The position numbers were made by a program, and so were the translations under genes. This document shows, one piece after another, positions 20,647 through 29,256 of a stretch of 64,000 nt of DNA. The stretch is from Sediminispirochaeta smaragdinae DSM 11293. Lineage in GTDB: Bacteria; Spirochaetota; Spirochaetia; DSM-16054; Sediminispirochaetaceae. The notes under the pieces are model-generated. The model searched no databases. It saw only the letters and a list, made by a program, of their open reading frames with translations, and was not told the origin of the DNA. The first letter of the stretch is position 1; each line of letters begins with the position of its first letter. The stretch spans positions 2,232,001 through 2,296,000 of the forward strand of contig NC_014364.1 in the NCBI RefSeq assembly GCF_000143985.1, written 5' to 3'.

Positions 20647-20720
20647 AGCCACCTGTCAGATTCGAACTGACGACCCCGAGATTACAAGTCACGTGCTCTG
20701 GCCAGCTGAGCTAAGGTGGC
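20647..20720 (-). tRNA. tRNA-Thr (TGT)
   Basis: Acceptor GCCACCT pairs fully with AGGTGGC, the D arm is GCTC/GAGC, the anticodon loop CTTGTAA gives TGT (reads ACA), and the T arm is GTCAG-TTCGAAT-CTGAC. The anticodon stem (CGTGA/TCTCG) has a T-T mismatch at its middle pair. CCA is not encoded. It is the boundary between the housekeeping block and the accessory patch. Confidence 0.94.
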
Positions 20721-21075
20721 ATCAAATATATCAAAATACTCCATTTGTACCTAATATTACCATCTAAAACCAAGGTTTTTACGGCAATTTCGGCTTGTTT
20801 GGGAGCATTTCACCCACAATAAGATACACAAAATCTTAACGGTAGTTAATCTTTACGTCGATTTCCTACACATAAAATCGCCGCCATTTAGCAGCGAAAC
20901 CATTGAAGCGGAATATAGCGAAAACTAAGGAAATGGTCAAGGGAGCTAAAGGTAATTCAAAACACAGCCTGAAGCACATTCACAATGATGGGAGGACCAG
21001 AACAGAGCCTATTTTTCTGATTCCTTACGAGCATCAAGACGGAACCCCATATTCTCTGTTAGTGAGATCCAGAAA
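20721..21075. other. Gene-free stretch beside tRNA-Thr, containing repeat copy A
   Basis: No credible gene on either strand. A 66-codon plus-strand frame at 20903-21103 has no ribosome site, runs through the repeat and overlaps the end of the next gene. The part near the tRNA (20721-20780) should hold the tRNA promoter; no strong -35/-10 pair was found. Bases ~20957-21009 match the dispersed repeat also seen at 23002 and 24434. Confidence 0.6.
20957..21009 (-). repeat. Dispersed repeat, copy A (decayed coding end)
   Basis: Shares TCAAAACACAGC and CATTCACAATGAT with copies B and C. Read on the minus strand it gives GSVL, then after a small shift IIVNVLQAVF and a stop, the same peptide end as the other copies. 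It lies just after the AhpD-like gene. Confidence 0.6.
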
Positions 21076-21438
21076 TCAGCGGTTGTGTTTATCTTTAAAA
21101 TAGTCTAAACAATTCAATGCAAATCTTGCATAAGCACCAGCAGGGCCACCACCCATTTCAATTGCCACATCAATTGTTTCGAAGAATTCTGAATCAGTCG
21201 AACTCGCTAAAAGTGCTTGCTCCGTATGCCACTCAATACATGGTTCACATTTAGTAATAATCGACATGGAAAGAGCCATTAATTCTTTATGTTTTACAGA
21301 GATTTCTCCTTCTGAGAAAGCGGATTTTTCAAGTTTAAGAAAATGTCTATATGTTTCTGAATTATCATAAAATCGTTGATGTAACTTTTTCCTATTAAGA
21401 ATACTTTGCTCAATCTTATTTTTTGAAAATGAATTCAT
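21076..21438 (-). CDS. AhpD-like carboxymuconolactone decarboxylase-family protein
   Basis: A 120-residue protein of the CMD/AhpD fold. The redox motif CEPCIEWH (CxxC then His, about residues 63-70) and the tail AIEMGGGPAGAYARFAL are typical. Such proteins act as small thiol peroxidase partners or decarboxylases; the partner here is unknown, since no ahpC is near. The region is more A+T-rich than the block to its left. A run of CCTCC just upstream on the plus strand gives a good minus-strand ribosome site (GGAGG). Confidence 0.85.
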   Translation of the reverse strand: MNSFSKNKIEQSILNRKKLHQRFYDNSETYRHFLKLEKSAFSEGEISVKHKELMALSMSIITKCEPCIEWHTEQALLASSTDSEFFETIDVAIEMGGGPAGAYARFALNCLDYFKDKHNR

Positions 21439-21604
21439 GTTATTCCTCCTGAAAATCTTAATTTCGGATATTTCACCTCCAGAGAATATCTCTATTATTA
21501 GAGATTATACTTCGAAAATCAGATTTTCCCAAGAAATTTACCTAACGGTCCGCCAGGAGAGTAGCAACAGCTGTATGGGAAATGCCGCTACAAGAATTCA
21601 AAAA

Positions 21605-21958
21605 CTAAACTGTTTGGTTTTCATAAAGACGCCTCGCAGGAATAAAGGCTTCCATCGATTCCGTTTCCAAACTCAATCGTTTGTATCCTCGACGGCGAGC
21701 CTCTGAAATGATGAATTCCAAAATCTGTTTGAAAACTCCTTGTCAGAGAAACTCTGGAACTGTTTTCATTGACTTCACCTCACCGTGTAACGATGTCAAT
21801 TTTTTCAAGGCACCATATCCCGCGAGCTTCTCATCCCAGCGAAGTGACCACAGGGTAATCTTTGGATTTTCATATTCTTCAAGGTTGAGTGCATGAATGC
21901 TTTGGGGAGGGGATTCGACGAAAAAGTCTTTGCATTGTCGATAACGTCTCTCAAATAT
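21605..21958 (-). pseudogene. Decayed GNAT N-acetyltransferase
   Basis: No intact frame, but one minus-strand frame reads as a GNAT protein: FVESPPQSIHALNLEEYENP, ITLWSLRWDEKLAGYGALKK, GEVKSMKTVPEFL, then a TGA stop, then ILEFIISEARRRGYKRLSLE and FIPARRLYE before the match ends at a TAG. The stop could come from one CGA-to-TGA change in the usual R-K/Q-G acetyl-CoA loop. The N-terminus is missing and the C-terminus is frameshifted. It probably arrived with the neighbouring resistance-like gene. Confidence 0.75.
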
Positions 21959-21979
21959 GATGGTGGGGTGGTGTACAGA

Positions 21980-22861
21980 TTAATAAATGCTTTCGGCATC
22001 ATCAGATAAAATCCTAACATGATTAAGAAATGAAAGCACCTTGGCCGCATTATCTTCTGGAAATCTATAATTACATTCTTTTGCAACGAAGATAGCAGAT
22101 TGTATGAAAATATCATAAAATACATACAGAGAATCCCAAATCCTATAAAAATTAGAGTCAACATAAGTTCTTAAATACTGTCCCCATTTTTCCGGTTCAA
22201 GAAATTTCTGAAGATACTTTCCTTTTGCTCCAATAGATTTATCGAATCCGGTTTTTAAACCGATTTCCCAGGATAACATTAATTGAACTGGTTCTCTTAA
22301 CCAACCTTCAATATAGAATTTCACTAAAGGAAGTTCTTTTCTCCATATCGTTTTTGGAATATGAGAACCTATTGCAAAAAGGAATGCATCACAACAACCA
22401 GCAAATTGATCTTTGGAAGGCTTTCTAATGAAATAGCTTTTTTCACTTACAGGAGGAAGATCCGTGCAAAGATTGTCTTTATCAATAAGTACTATCGATA
22501 GACTATCTGTACATTTCTCATCCAGTTTTTCAATGTTAAAAAAAGACAAATCAATGCGATTACCGTCAAGAAATTGCATATTATAGTTGTGATAACTGCC
22601 ATCAGCATCATAAGGCGGCCACGGACCAAAATTGGGTTGTTCAACAATAATGGTTTCACCAAAATAGGGAACAACATCTTTTTCTATTTTATACGGTTCA
22701 ACATCAGTAACATAACAAACAATATCATAATCCTGAAAAATATCTTTTTGTATGTTGGGATTCACTCTCGACCCATTCATAATAACGACACGTATTCGAT
22801 TATCTGCTTCCACAAAGTTATATATAAGATCCAATATTTCTTTTTCTGTTCTTGTTGTCAT
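21980..22861 (-). CDS. ANT(6)-type aminoglycoside 6-adenylyltransferase
   Basis: A 293-residue nucleotidyltransferase. MNGSRVNPN (about 30-38) and FQDYDIVCYV (about 43-52) form the metal and ATP-binding site, and FIRKPSKDQFAGCCDAF and LSWEIGLKTGF match the rest of the AadE/ANT(6) family, as does the length. Members adenylylate streptomycin at the 6 position, but chromosomal homologues can differ in substrate. The A+T-rich composition and the scarred surroundings suggest acquisition. Its ATG overlaps the stop of a short upstream frame. Confidence 0.85.
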   Translation of the reverse strand: MTTRTEKEILDLIYNFVEADNRIRVVIMNGSRVNPNIQKDIFQDYDIVCYVTDVEPYKIEKDVVPYFGETIIVEQPNFGPWPPYDADGSYHNYNMQFLDGNRIDLSFFNIEKLDEKCTDSLSIVLIDKDNLCTDLPPVSEKSYFIRKPSKDQFAGCCDAFLFAIGSHIPKTIWRKELPLVKFYIEGWLREPVQLMLSWEIGLKTGFDKSIGAKGKYLQKFLEPEKWGQYLRTYVDSNFYRIWDSLYVFYDIFIQSAIFVAKECNYRFPEDNAAKVLSFLNHVRILSDDAESIY

Positions 22862-22980
22862 TTCTTATCCTGAAGTGATTTCACCACAATATCATATAAC
22901 TCTTTATCAACACGAGATTCATGCAGATATCCAACGAAATGGCCTGAGCGTATTATAATCCGGCCAGGAGAAGGGCACAA
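22858..22980 (-). pseudogene. Short frame, probable 3' remnant of an unknown gene
   Basis: A 40-codon frame (TTG start at 22980) reading GHFVGYLHESRVDKELYDIV and SLQDKK before a TGA that overlaps the ATG of the ANT(6) gene. An AGGAGG lies upstream at a long spacing. The even amino-acid make-up suggests real former coding sequence. I do not recognise the family. It could be a leader peptide coupled to the resistance gene, but a cut-off gene end is more likely. Confidence 0.35.
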
Positions 22981-23001
22981 CTCTTATAATCCTCCTGAAC
23001 C

Positions 23002-23070
23002 GATCAAAACACAGCTTGCAGTACATTCACGATAATTGAGACGGCCAGGAGAGATCCCCCGGCTTTAAGG
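23002..23070 (-). repeat. Dispersed repeat, copy B (decayed coding end)
   Basis: On the minus strand this copy is open and reads LKAGGSLLAVSIIVNVLQAV, then F and a stop. It shares GATCAAAACACA and GGCTTTAAGG with copy C. It ends about 8 bp from the left end of the IS element. Confidence 0.65.
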
Positions 23071-23120
23071 GCCATTTATGCTGAGCCCAGATTTGCGAAC
23101 AGTTTTTAACAAGGAGTAAG

Positions 23121-23468
23121 GTGGAATCTCCGATGTATGATACCATATACAAGGAGAAGTACGTGAGACGAAAGTTTGATGAAGAGTTCAAGGCCGAGGT
23201 AGCTCTTGAAGCGCTGAAGGAAGAAAAAACACTGCAGGAGCTGGCAGAGGAGTATGAAGTCCATCCCAACCAGATCAGTGCCTGGAAGAAACAACTTCTA
23301 CAGAATGCGAGTTCCCTTTTTGAGCGTAAGAACAAAAAGAACCAGGAACTTGACGAGGTGAAAAAGCGTGAACAGGAACTCTATAAACAGCTTGGCCAAG
23401 CAAAATACGAGAATGAATGGTTAAAAAAAAGTACAAGCAACTGTACGGAAAGGATTACGAATGATTGA
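23121..23468 (+). CDS. IS3-family transposase OrfA (helix-turn-helix)
   Basis: A 115-residue protein (GTG at 23121, or ATG at 23133, which is more usual). The N-terminal HTH of the transposase_8 type is seen as [18 protein letters not shown] and [15 protein letters not shown], then a leucine-zipper coiled coil. Near the end a run of eight A falls at ...WLKKS. In the -1 frame the same DNA reads [13 protein letters not shown] and stops at a TGA that overlaps the orfB ATG, so either slippage or a one-base change in the A-run alters only the tail. Confidence 0.88.
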   Translation: MESPMYDTIYKEKYVRRKFDEEFKAEVALEALKEEKTLQELAEEYEVHPNQISAWKKQLLQNASSLFERKNKKNQELDEVKKREQELYKQLGQAKYENEWLKKSTSNCTERITND

Positions 23469-24297
23469 TCCTTCTGACCGTCATCTCTCTATTGCTCGGC
23501 AAAGCGAACTGGTTGGTGTAAGTCGTTCTCACCACTACTACAAAAAACGTGCCCCACAACGGGCTGATATAGAAGAAATGATCAAGCTGAAAGAGTTGTT
23601 TATAAAGTATCCGTTTTATGGTTACCGTAAACAGATGCTTGAACTGGGCAATGAATCTATTGTCTCTACGGTAAAACGGGTCCGCCGTTTCATGAAAGAA
23701 TTGGGCCTTAAAGCGCTGTCACCGAAGAAATTGACATCCATCCCGAAGAAGGAGCATCCGGTTTATCCATATCTGCTGAAAGGAAAGAGGATCAGATATC
23801 CCAATCAGGTCTGGGCGACCGATATTACCTATCTGAAGCTTGAAACAGGATATGTTTATCTGGTTGCCATTATGGATCTCTATAGCCGTAAAGTTTTAAG
23901 CTGGAGGATTTCACTCACTATGGATGCAGAGTTCTGCTGTGAAGCGTTAAAGGACGCCCTGAGAAACTATGGCACGCCTGCGATCTTCAATACAGACCAG
24001 GGAAGTCAGTTTACCTCCTATGGCTTTCTTCAAATCCTGAAAGATGAAGGTATAGAAATCAGTATGGATGGTCAGGGCCGTTGGCGGGATAATATCTATG
24101 TTGAACGGTTCTGGCGAACTCTCAAGTATGAAGATATTTACTTGAAGTCCTATGAATCAGTGCGAGAACTGAAAACCGGACTTACCCGGTACTTCAGGTT
24201 CTACAACAGCCGAAGATTTCATCAGGGCCTGGATTATAGGACTCCGGAAGAGATGTATATATCATTCCAGGAAAAGGAGCTTAAAGCTGCTGCATAG
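23461..24297 (+). CDS. IS3-family transposase OrfB (DDE integrase)
   Basis: A 278-residue rve-type integrase. The catalytic triad is intact: D in WATDITY, D in [10 protein letters not shown] and E in [15 protein letters not shown]. The N-terminal HTH_21 part ([21 protein letters not shown]) and the C-terminal [13 protein letters not shown] are normal. Its ATG overlaps the end of orfA in both frames, pointing to coupled translation. Likely functional. Confidence 0.92.
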   Translation: MIDPSDRHLSIARQSELVGVSRSHHYYKKRAPQRADIEEMIKLKELFIKYPFYGYRKQMLELGNESIVSTVKRVRRFMKELGLKALSPKKLTSIPKKEHPVYPYLLKGKRIRYPNQVWATDITYLKLETGYVYLVAIMDLYSRKVLSWRISLTMDAEFCCEALKDALRNYGTPAIFNTDQGSQFTSYGFLQILKDEGIEISMDGQGRWRDNIYVERFWRTLKYEDIYLKSYESVRELKTGLTRYFRFYNSRRFHQGLDYRTPEEMYISFQEKELKAAA

Positions 24298-24433
24298 TCA
24301 GATTATACCGGTAGGTTCCACCTTAAATAGTTTGCAAAACTGTTTGACAAACGGGCTCAACATACTTTCCTTTCCGTTTAGTTTACCATGATTCAGCATT
24401 AATTATGAAAATTTTTAAAAATACTTTTACATG

Positions 24434-24503
24434 GATCAAAACACACCCTGCAGCATATTCACAATGATTGAGGCAGCCAGAACAGAGCCCCTTGGCTTTA
24501 AGG
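24434..24503 (-). repeat. Dispersed repeat, copy C (decayed coding end)
   Basis: Closest to copy B. With one base removed it reads KGSVLAASIIVNMLQGVF and stop on the minus strand. Differences from copies A and B fall largely at third codon positions. It lies just beyond the end of the sugar permease gene. Confidence 0.65.
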
Positions 24504-24558
24504 ATTCTCTTCTGCCGCCGATTTTACCGCTCGGAGCCTTCGTAGTTGATATACGTCA

Positions 24559-25392
24559 TTAACCTTTTACCGCACCCAAAGTCATGCCGGAACCAAGATT
24601 CTTGTTTGCAAATATTGAAAGGATTACAGCAGGAAGAAGAATGATTACACCGGCGGTAGCCATCATATTCCATTCAATACCAGCCTCGCCCATGTATGTC
24701 ATCATTGCCAGCGGTAGGGTTTTAGCATTGGATGAAGAAAGATTCATTGCAAACATGTACTCATTCCAGGTAAATACGAAGATAAGCACTCCGGTAGCAC
24801 CTAAACCAGATTTTAGCATCGGCAAGACTATCCTGAAGAAGGCCTGCAACCTTCCGCAGCCATCTATCCAAGCGGACTCTTCGAGGGATTCCGGAATGTC
24901 TGCTATGAAACCACGCATCATCCACACGACGTATGGTATATTCATTGCACAATTGAGAAGGATTAAACCTGTGAGGGTATCATAAAGACCAAACTTCCTG
25001 AACAGAATGTATGTTGGGATCAGTGTGCTGATTGGCGGAATGAATCTGGAGGCAAGAAGGAACATCCCTAACGCCTCTTTTCCCTTAAGCGTTGATCTAT
25101 CCAGGGCATACGCGGCAAATAATCCAAGAACGAGTGGAATCAATACGGAGCATAGTGCGACAATTACCGAATTCAGCAAAAGCTGTACCAGATCATTCTG
25201 AGAGAAAAACTTGATATAATTCGTAAGGTCGATTCCGGTAATAAGCTTTGGGGGTTGAGTAAACGCTTCCCTATAGGTCTTAAAGGATGTTACAACTGCC
25301 CAGTATATTGGAAACAGGAATATTGCAGCGAACAGAGCAAGCAGGATATATACTACAATCTTGGATACAGTTTTCCTTTTAATCATTATCAC
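24559..25392 (-). CDS. Carbohydrate ABC permease (MalG type)
   Basis: A 277-residue inner-membrane protein with six transmembrane segments and the EAA loop (ESLEESAWIDGCGRLQAFFRI) that docks the ATPase. The start at FPIYWAVVTSFK and the tail GSGMTLGAVKG are typical of the second sugar permease. It overlaps the first permease by 4 nt. No ATPase gene lies in the cluster, so a shared MsmK/MalK-like subunit is presumably used. Confidence 0.93.
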   Translation of the reverse strand: MIMIKRKTVSKIVVYILLALFAAIFLFPIYWAVVTSFKTYREAFTQPPKLITGIDLTNYIKFFSQNDLVQLLLNSVIVALCSVLIPLVLGLFAAYALDRSTLKGKEALGMFLLASRFIPPISTLIPTYILFRKFGLYDTLTGLILLNCAMNIPYVVWMMRGFIADIPESLEESAWIDGCGRLQAFFRIVLPMLKSGLGATGVLIFVFTWNEYMFAMNLSSSNAKTLPLAMMTYMGEAGIEWNMMATAGVIILLPAVILSIFANKNLGSGMTLGAVKG

Positions 25393-26285
25393 CCCTCCTT
25401 CTTTACAAGATTTCTTCTGAGAATAACCACGCTGAGTCCCATGAGCAGAAGGAACATGACAACAGATAAAGCTGAGGAGACGCCAATATCATATCTGCTG
25501 AAAGCCTGTCTCCATATAACCAGGGACATAGTCTCTGTGGAAGTCCCCGGGCCGCCTTTTGTCAGGGAGTAAATAAGGTCAAAGCCTCTGAATGCCCATA
25601 CCAGGCGGAAAACCAATGCAACTTCCAGTACGGGAAGGATGGATGGAAGTGTAACCAGAAAAAAGGTTTGAACAGCACTCGCTCCATCGATTTTTGCGGC
25701 TTCGATTGGTTCAGGATTCAATGCCTCAAGAGCTGCCAGGCAAAGAATAAACGTATAGGATGTCCATTGCCAGATATCTGCGATTATAACGCTGGTGAGA
25801 GATAAATTGCTGCTTCCCAACCAGTTGATTCTATCAATGCCTATACAGCTAAGGATATAATTGAGAATTCCAAGATCGTAGTTATAGAGAAATTTCCACA
25901 AAACACCAACTACTACAGGAGCCAGCATCATCGGTATGAAAAGAACAATCCTGAAAAATGTCCTGCCTGTTGTGATAGAGGCTGCCAGAAGTGCCAGGAT
26001 TAGTCCCAGAATCATTGAAACAACAACAGCAATTATGGTGTATTTGAAGGTAATCAGAATTGATTTACTGATCAGGGAATCGGAAAAAACCTTTATATAG
26101 TTCTTAAGACCTGTGAATTCTGCATCCTGCGGACTAAGAAGATTATAGTTCTGGAAACTCAAAATAGACGTATAGATCAAAGGGAATATTGTAATCAGCA
26201 ATACGAATATCACTGAAGGCAATAGCATGCAAAGCATCAACCTATTATCGGCGGCCCTTTGCCTTTTTTGTATTGAATTTACCAT
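25389..26285 (-). CDS. Carbohydrate ABC permease (MalF/UgpA type)
   Basis: A 298-residue permease with six transmembrane segments and an EAA loop (PIEAAKIDGASAVQTFFLV). The segment YSLTKGGPGTSTETMSLVIW is a signature of CUT1 sugar permeases. It lies after the substrate-binding protein gene, separated by a hairpin, and overlaps the next permease. Confidence 0.93.
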   Translation of the reverse strand: MVNSIQKRQRAADNRLMLCMLLPSVIFVLLITIFPLIYTSILSFQNYNLLSPQDAEFTGLKNYIKVFSDSLISKSILITFKYTIIAVVVSMILGLILALLAASITTGRTFFRIVLFIPMMLAPVVVGVLWKFLYNYDLGILNYILSCIGIDRINWLGSSNLSLTSVIIADIWQWTSYTFILCLAALEALNPEPIEAAKIDGASAVQTFFLVTLPSILPVLEVALVFRLVWAFRGFDLIYSLTKGGPGTSTETMSLVIWRQAFSRYDIGVSSALSVVMFLLLMGLSVVILRRNLVKKEG

Positions 26286-26305
26286 TATAATCTCCTTTCA
26301 TTCTT

Positions 26306-26333
26306 CCCCGGGGCACCCGGAAGTGTCCCGGGG
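26306..26333 (-). promoter_or_regulatory. GC-rich hairpin between binding-protein and permease genes
   Basis: CCCCGGG and its complement plus CAC/GTG form a strong stem in the 58-bp gap, with no T-run. In sugar ABC operons such a hairpin usually protects the upstream message from decay and lowers downstream expression, so more binding protein than permease is made. Confidence 0.75.
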
Positions 26334-26343
26334 ATTAGTATGA

Positions 26344-27642
26344 TCACAGCATCTTATCGATTTCAGCTTTTGCCTTTGCCAATGCTTCAGATGGTTCAAG
26401 GGTTCCAATTACTGCTTCTTGGACATAACTGGCTAATACATCCATGATAGCTGTGGTCTGATGAGTCTTCGGATAGACATAAGTGTGACCTGGCTGGTTG
26501 GAAATAGCATTCATGGTCTTGAAGTGAGGATACTTCTCATTCAGACTTGTGGAAGTAAGCAGGGATTCCCTTACCGGAACTGCGGCACCCATAGTTCCTT
26601 CTACGAGACTCTCTGTCCTTTTTGCATTCAGCATATACTGAATAAAGAGATATGCAGCTTCCGGATGCTTACAGTTTCTGGTTATTGCAACACCCCATGT
26701 GCTGGAAACGGCAGCAGCATGTACATTACCCGGCCATTCTGCAAAACCCACAGAATCGGAGATAGCGGACTTCTCAGGATTGATTACGTTATTAAGCTGG
26801 GAGTTTACCGCTGGCATCATTGCGGCATTGCCCTGGGCGAAATTAGCAGCAGCTTCATCCCAGTGGTTGTTGATGGACCCTGCCGATGAATACTGGGAAA
26901 GCTGGATAAGATACTCAAGAGCACCTAAGGCTTCCTTGCTGTCCAGAAGACAGGTTTTTCCATCTGCGGAAAGGAAGGCACCGCCATTTTGATATAGGCA
27001 GTTGAGATATACGTCCATGACACAGGTCTTCCCGAGGGCGAGAGACAGACCATATCTGCCGTCTTCGGTATTGGCTCTTGCAAGCTCAAGCATTTCGGAC
27101 CAATTCTTTGGCGCTGTCTTGATGAGGTCGGTTCTATAATAGAGGAACTGTGAATTGAACTTCCACGGCATTGCCAGTAGCTTTCCGTCGATGGAGTTTG
27201 CCTCAAGCAGCGATGCAGACACATCTTCAATCTCGAAAGCCGGGTCATATAAAGCCGGGTCGTTCAGGTACGTGTTGATATCTGCAAGCCATCCGCCTTC
27301 ATTGAATTCAGGCAGCCAGTACTCAGTGGTGGCAATAATATCGTAACTTCCGTTTTCAGAAGAAATGTCAATAACGATTTTATTCTTCATTTCGGAATAG
27401 GCAACCTGTTCAATATTGACCTTGATCCCAGATTCCTCATAGAAGGCCTTTGCCATCTCAGCCATCCAGTCTGCCTCATAACCGGAATGTCTGATGAATG
27501 TAAGAGTAACGCCCTGGTATGGAGCATACTTTGGATCAACAGTCGCAGATGCAGGAGCTGCGGCATTTTCTTTAGCGCCTCCAGCAAATACCGGAGAGAG
27601 TGCGATAAGAACCGATAACGCGATGAATACTACCCTTTTCAT
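26344..27642 (-). CDS. Extracellular sugar-binding protein (ABC, family 1)
   Basis: A 432-residue family 1 binding protein. The signal peptide (residues 1-21, ending PVFAGGAKEN) is not a clear lipobox. The mature part shows YEADWMAEMAKAFYEESGIK, DIIATTEYWLPEF and GNAAMMPAVNS, and ends EALAKAKAEIDKML. It delivers a sugar to the two permeases downstream; the ligand cannot be read from sequence. It follows the two amidohydrolase genes. Confidence 0.92.
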   Translation of the reverse strand: MKRVVFIALSVLIALSPVFAGGAKENAAAPASATVDPKYAPYQGVTLTFIRHSGYEADWMAEMAKAFYEESGIKVNIEQVAYSEMKNKIVIDISSENGSYDIIATTEYWLPEFNEGGWLADINTYLNDPALYDPAFEIEDVSASLLEANSIDGKLLAMPWKFNSQFLYYRTDLIKTAPKNWSEMLELARANTEDGRYGLSLALGKTCVMDVYLNCLYQNGGAFLSADGKTCLLDSKEALGALEYLIQLSQYSSAGSINNHWDEAAANFAQGNAAMMPAVNSQLNNVINPEKSAISDSVGFAEWPGNVHAAAVSSTWGVAITRNCKHPEAAYLFIQYMLNAKRTESLVEGTMGAAVPVRESLLTSTSLNEKYPHFKTMNAISNQPGHTYVYPKTHQTTAIMDVLASYVQEAVIGTLEPSEALAKAKAEIDKML

Positions 27643-27668
27643 ATTTTCCTCCTAAATGAGATTTCCTA

Positions 27669-28442
27669 TTAGATCGATAGCTGGAGCGCCCGTACGGCAT
27701 TTCCGAAATAGATGGCGTCACGCTCTTCTTCCGTAAGTCCGGACCTATCTACCATCTCAATTTCAATACATCTGTTTTTGTAGAATGGAACATTCGAACC
27801 AAACAGAATCTTATCAATACCTGAATCACGGATTGCCCAGTTAACCGGATACATAAGCTGATGGATATTAGCAATGTCCATATAGACGTTATCAAGGGAA
27901 GCTGAAAGATATCTGGAACAATTTGAATGCGTTGTATCCTTCATGGATGAACCATTGATAAAGGTAATCTCAGGATACTTCTCAGCAACCTTCCTCAGCA
28001 TATATGGAGCCTCAAGGACGGAATACTGTGAGGTATAGCAGAGAACTATTGGATGGTCATATTGTGAAAGAGCATCCATGAACTGCAGCATAGTCGGGTT
28101 ATCAAAGGTAAGACCTGTCTTATCATTACTGAATACCAGACCTCTCATTCCCGGCATAGACATTATTCTGTCTACCTCGGGAACAGCAGCATCCCCATGC
28201 CGTGGATCTACCGTACCAAGTCCCGCAACGAACCTATCCGGATATTTCTTAAGGGTAGCTGCTATCTTATCATTCTGCTCCCGAGAGCTTTTTACTCCAT
28301 ACGGGACAGGGAATGCCGGAACCGGAGAAACAATGCCATACTGGATTCCATTCTTATCCATAAGAGCCAGAGCTTCTACGGCAGAATATGACCTGAGCTG
28401 ATCTTCTCCGATATGAACATGAACGTCGATAATCTTACGCAT
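27669..28442 (-). CDS. TIM-barrel amidohydrolase (amidohydrolase_2 type), copy 2
   Basis: A 257-residue metal-dependent hydrolase. It opens MRKIIDVHVHIGE, the HxH metal motif, and ends with a metal-site FGSNVPF segment. The ATG at 28442 is chosen because GGAGG lies 7 nt before it and it overlaps the end of copy 1 by 8 nt; a longer frame to 28505 would intrude on that gene. It is a clear paralogue of copy 1 (HVH opening, FGS(D/N)xP near the end). The substrate is unknown. Confidence 0.85.
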   Translation of the reverse strand: MRKIIDVHVHIGEDQLRSYSAVEALALMDKNGIQYGIVSPVPAFPVPYGVKSSREQNDKIAATLKKYPDRFVAGLGTVDPRHGDAAVPEVDRIMSMPGMRGLVFSNDKTGLTFDNPTMLQFMDALSQYDHPIVLCYTSQYSVLEAPYMLRKVAEKYPEITFINGSSMKDTTHSNCSRYLSASLDNVYMDIANIHQLMYPVNWAIRDSGIDKILFGSNVPFYKNRCIEIEMVDRSGLTEEERDAIYFGNAVRALQLSI

Positions 28443-29235
28443 TTCTGCCTCCTGCAATTTCAAAAAGTCTTTCAAAATTCCTGAAGAAGATATTATCGCG
28501 GTCATCCTCAGTCAGATCGGATTCATCTATAAGCAGCTTATCGATACAGAGATCTTCAATAAAATATGGATTATCTGATCCAAACAGGATCTTTTCAGAA
28601 CTTCCGAGTTTCTCTATCGCTGTTTCAATAAGATTATTATGATTCCACATGCAGCAGGTATCAAACCAGACATTAGGACAGTGTTTTGCGATTGCTACCA
28701 TGTTGTCCAGCTGAATCTGCGACATCATCGGGTGTCCACAAATGAATTCAATGTCCGGAAACTTTTCGGCAAGAATCCAGAGTGAAAAAGGTGGTTCAAG
28801 CATCGAATGCTGAGCAGTATGCACCTCTACGATCATATGTTTTCCATGGTGCATGACTTCAGTCAGGATGTCGTGCATAATTGGTTCATGCATAGCGACG
28901 CCTCCGAAATCATGGTGAAACATGAGGCCGGCAAGACCAAGTTCACCGAGCGCATAATCGACTTCCGCAAGTGCAGGCTTTCCGTGTCTTGCCTCAGCAA
29001 CAGCCAGCGCCATAGGGAAGATATCGCTATGAGACTTCTGGATTTCCGCAACCTGAACGTTCATCTTTCTTGAGGACACTACCCCTTCCGGATCCTGGTA
29101 ACCTGGAATAGGAGAAACGACGGAATGAGTGATACCGTTCTTCTTCATTCTGTCCAATACAACATCGATACTTCCACCAACGTATAGAGCGGCACTGCTT
29201 CCGACGTGGGCATGGACATCTACAACCTTGTCCAT
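28435..29235 (-). CDS. TIM-barrel amidohydrolase (amidohydrolase_2 type), copy 1
   Basis: A 266-residue amidohydrolase_2 protein with DVHAHVGSS at residues ~6-14, CGHPMMSQ about 160 and LFGSDNPYF about 220, which hold the metal ligands. Family members decarboxylate or hydrolyse small acids and lactones. It is the first gene of the minus-strand operon, directly behind a divergent promoter-operator region. Two such enzymes in a sugar operon may process a lactone or uronate product; this is inference. Confidence 0.87.
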   Translation of the reverse strand: MDKVVDVHAHVGSSAALYVGGSIDVVLDRMKKNGITHSVVSPIPGYQDPEGVVSSRKMNVQVAEIQKSHSDIFPMALAVAEARHGKPALAEVDYALGELGLAGLMFHHDFGGVAMHEPIMHDILTEVMHHGKHMIVEVHTAQHSMLEPPFSLWILAEKFPDIEFICGHPMMSQIQLDNMVAIAKHCPNVWFDTCCMWNHNNLIETAIEKLGSSEKILFGSDNPYFIEDLCIDKLLIDESDLTEDDRDNIFFRNFERLFEIAGGRNA

Positions 29236-29256
29236 TTTAACCTCCAGACTTGGTAA

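Larger units (their letters stand above)
23079..24362 (+). mobile_element. IS3-family insertion sequence (IS150-like), apparently intact
   Basis: About 1.28 kb with imperfect terminal inverted repeats: left TGCTGAGCCC at 23079-23088 and right, on the minus strand, TGTTGAGCCC at 24353-24362. The similarity continues inward for about 40 bp (AACAGTTTT and TAAGGTGGAA on both sides). It carries two overlapping genes, orfA and orfB. The ends are the usual TG...CA. No clear target duplication is visible (TTA on the left, TAC on the right), which suggests a later rearrangement. Repeat copies B and C flank it in the same orientation. Confidence 0.9.

Noticed and set aside
20647-20720. tRNA-Thr as an integration site for the accessory patch
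   Set aside because: The accessory side faces the tRNA 5' end; integrases usually use the 3' end, and no integrase gene or second tRNA fragment was seen.
20903-21103. 66-codon plus-strand frame near tRNA-Thr
   Set aside because: No ribosome site; runs through repeat copy A and antisense into the AhpD-like gene; low-complexity basic peptide.
23419-23470. Programmed -1 frameshift joining orfA and orfB into one transposase
   Set aside because: The -1 frame stops at a TGA overlapping the orfB ATG; orfB is in the other frame, so no OrfAB fusion is made this way. Coupled re-initiation fits better.
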